In this document: positions 54,843-57,347 of the stretch, one piece after another
How the letters are laid out: the number at the start of each line of letters is the position of its first letter
How positions within the stretch are numbered: the stretch's first letter is position 1
Assembly: GCA_950295325.1 (NCBI GenBank)
Contig: OX485808.1
Location: forward strand, 38,589,180 to 38,646,526
DNA length: 57,347 nt
Reading direction: 5' to 3'
From: Polytrichum commune
Taxonomy: Eukaryota; Streptophyta; Polytrichopsida; Polytrichales; Polytrichaceae
The notes under the pieces: generated by a model
What the model was told of the DNA's origin: nothing
Seen by the model: only the letters and a program-made list of their open reading frames with translations
The model's database searches: none
Made by a program: the position numbers and the translations under genes

Positions 54843-57347
54843 AGTATTAAAAAAAAATTCCTAAAAAGTATATGTCTGGTTGGCTGCCTATCGTGGAAAA
54901 TGCCTTTCAATTGGTAATTTTCCGTGGATACTCTGGGGCAGCTTGCCTAAATGCCAGCATCCCCCCCCCCCTAATCGGCCCATTTCCGAAAACCTTGATT
55001 TTTCTTCCGGAACCCCTTCCTAAACATTTCTATTTCATTCGGAAAATCTCAAAATCAATTGGCTAGCTTGTAACTAACTGTTGGCACTACCCGTTCATTG
55101 GAACTAAATGCTTTTAAAGAGTTAACTCTTAACTTCCTGGAGCACATTGTTATTTCATTTGATTATCTAAAAACTAAGCCTTGTAGACCTCAATGTTTAT
55201 TGTACCGGAAAGTAAAGGTTGTTGCTAATGATTTTAAGACCCACATCGATACAATCGTAGTGTTTAGTAATTTTTGTGATTTTTTTATAATTGATTTATA
55301 ATTAGTAAACCTGAAGAAATTGTGATAAATTCAATAGAATTATTATCCAAAATTTCAATATTATATTAAGTATAGATATACACTTTGAAGTATGAAAAGA
55401 GTCCATAGACAATCGACAGATTTCAAATTTTAATCAAAATGATTAGAAGCTATTATAATTAGTAATTTATCACAAAGGGGAAAGTTTGTTCATTCTTGAC
55501 TTTATACATCTCTTGTGGATAACAATCTTTTCATATTAGAAAGGGATCATTGCCACTGACAAGAAAATTTCATGAGGAAAATGATGATGCATATGTGACC
55601 TTCCTAGCACCTTCGTTTTGGATGAATTTGCCTTCAATAGTCATTCATAAGCCAAAATATGGCATGTTAAGAAGCTAAGGTGGAAAAACCGAAAACGGTG
55701 AATGACCACTATTGGTGCACTAGACTAGGGGTAGAATGATTCTTGTGTGGACCCAAAATGGCTAATTGTAAATGTGGTTGCCCAAAAAGGATGCAGTGAT
55801 AGGTGGGATAGGTGTTGTTTTACACCACTTGCTATCACTTTTGTGGGCCATTGAGGTAACTGTTTTGTGTGCATTTGTATGCATGTAGGATATTTTGTGC
55901 TCAATTTAGGGAGACTCTACTATACAAATAGGGAATTTTACTTGCCTCATTAGGAAATCATAACTAATTATTTGTATGGAATAAAATTAGTAAACAACTT
56001 GCATTCCTCATCATTTTCACTACTCCATCTTTGAAAAATATCGCACAAATTTCAAGCCACTCTTTTTAGTCGAATCAACTTATTTTCACCATTTTTTTTG
56101 GATATCTAACTTAAGGATTAATAGGGTTATCTTTTAATTCCAGTAGAGTTTTTGGTTGGGAGTTGGTTGTTTTGGATACAACACTTTCTATGGTTGGTAA
56201 GCTTTTGGTGCTTCCTTGGAGTTATTATAGAGCATTCAATGGATAACATTCTATATCGGTTCATTGAGGGCCAAACTCTCTTTTTGACTATCCACACCAA
56301 CTCTCCCAACATGCATTGAAAATTCACCGAACGCAAAATATGTTGTTTGCAATATAACCAACTCCCAACCAAATCTCCAATTGAATTCAAGGATAACTCT
56401 AATAAGGTAGGTTATTCAAGAAACAATTTATCATATGCAAAAAGGTGGGGCATGATCAAATTGGGTAGCACAAATGGGATGCTCCTAAGTGACTGCCTAC
56501 AATGGGTCATGGGATAGAAATTTAGATATGATTCAAATACTTTTGAGTTGAAAGGCTTCTAAATCCACTTTGAATTGCTAATCCATTGAGATAATTGGCA
56601 TAAGAATTGGATATCAAATATAAATAGACACCGAAGTGTCCAGAATACATACGGTTACCTAAGTCTTGCAGTGTTTTGGAATACTGAAAAGCTCTTCCAT
56701 AGAGCTTTCCAGTGAAAAAACTCCAAAAGATCCACAGCAGTGCACTTTCATTACATAGTGCACGACGTGGTTACAATTTCAAGCTCTCCAGAGCATCACA
56801 CTTTAAGTTCATCCAAAATTTATGAGATTCCCAGCTTGTTTATGCACCTAAATGTCCATGTTTCAAACACTGAACACCTAGACAACATTGTTTTCATGTG
56901 CACAATGTTAAGGAAGATGGGTCATTTAGGTGCATAAATAGAAGGCTAGTTTACATTCATGCCCGTCAAGTGTATAAGCAGTCTAGCATTATAAGATTTT
57001 GTTGAAATCTTGTCCTTATAATCAACCATCCAAGTTTCTAGAACCAAAGCAAGTATCCTATGAATGGCTATCCGCTGGCACTTTGTCTGGGTAACTTTCG
57101 AAAATCCCAGACTTCATGTTTGTCACCCCTCATTGTTATAGCGATTGACAGGTGATACAAGTAACCGACAGTAGATAGATACATAAGAGTGCATAAAAGC
57201 CAGACTTTATGTTTGTCACTTCGCACTGTCATTATAACTGATAGAGGTGGTACAAGCAACTGAAAGCAGATAGATCAGATCATTTGAGTACTTCATACCC
57301 CTAAAATAAAATTGATAAAGAAGAATCCAGAAAGAAAGTAAGATCTC
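54843..57347. other. Gene-free stretch to the window end
   Basis: It starts with GC-richer sequence containing a run of about 12 C (54,961-54,972), perhaps still part of the hAT element, then AT-rich non-coding DNA. Near 57,100-57,260 two related blocks (CCAGACTTCATGTTTGTCAC-like and CCAGACTTTATGTTTGTCAC-like) form a direct repeat of about 100 bp. No gene is supported. Confidence 0.4.

Noticed and set aside
56127-56390. 87-residue minus-strand open frame
   Set aside because: No family features, no splice context and AT-rich surroundings.

Overview
The window is nuclear DNA of a land plant. The evidence is intron-rich genes with GT-AG introns, a mitochondrial 2-oxoglutarate dehydrogenase E2 gene with the plant exon plan, and plant-type Ty1/copia, Ty3/gypsy, hAT-like and tRNA-derived SINE sequences. 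There is no bacterial operon structure, CRISPR array, rRNA or true tRNA gene. The species cannot be fixed from the sequence. The low gene density (two clear genes in 57 kb) and a LINE-type C-terminus unlike common angiosperm ones make me lean weakly towards a repeat-rich, possibly non-angiosperm plant.

Layout: bases 1-37,300 are almost entirely old repeats. They include several families of short inverted-repeat (MITE-like) elements, some with target-site duplications (TSDs). A decayed copia element lies on the minus strand (9.5-13.4 kb) and carries a nested hAT-type MITE. A LINE remnant lies at 13.5-13.9 kb, and two copies of one tRNA-derived SINE at 14.6 and 32.4 kb. A strongly AT-rich block (23.9-28.0 kb) contains a dead gypsy polymerase.

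The genic part starts at 37.3 kb. A 12-exon gene on the minus strand (37,307-42,100) encodes a complete 442-residue dihydrolipoyl succinyltransferase (DLST, E2 of the TCA-cycle 2-oxoglutarate dehydrogenase complex). A 3-exon gene on the plus strand (50,850-53,315) encodes a 555-residue TSSC4-family protein, the family linked to U5 snRNP/tri-snRNP assembly. Between them, in inverted orientation, lies a strongly diverged partial copy of the TSSC4 gene (45,276-46,905): the last exon is open for 264 codons, the end of exon 2 is recognisable, and exon 1 was not found. Downstream are a SINE-like unit and the C-terminus of a dead hAT transposase.

DLST acts in mitochondria and the TSSC4 protein presumably in the nucleus, so I see no functional link between them. 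I found no evidence for a new multi-gene system. The observations most worth follow-up are the inverted TSSC4 relative, the MITE insertion that cleanly interrupts copia coding sequence, a MITE made of repeated palindromes between 51-bp inverted ends, and a 69-nt hairpin inside a TTA-flanked MITE. Exon boundaries were derived by eye from reading frame and splice consensus and agree in phase throughout both genes; repeat boundaries are approximate unless a TSD is stated.
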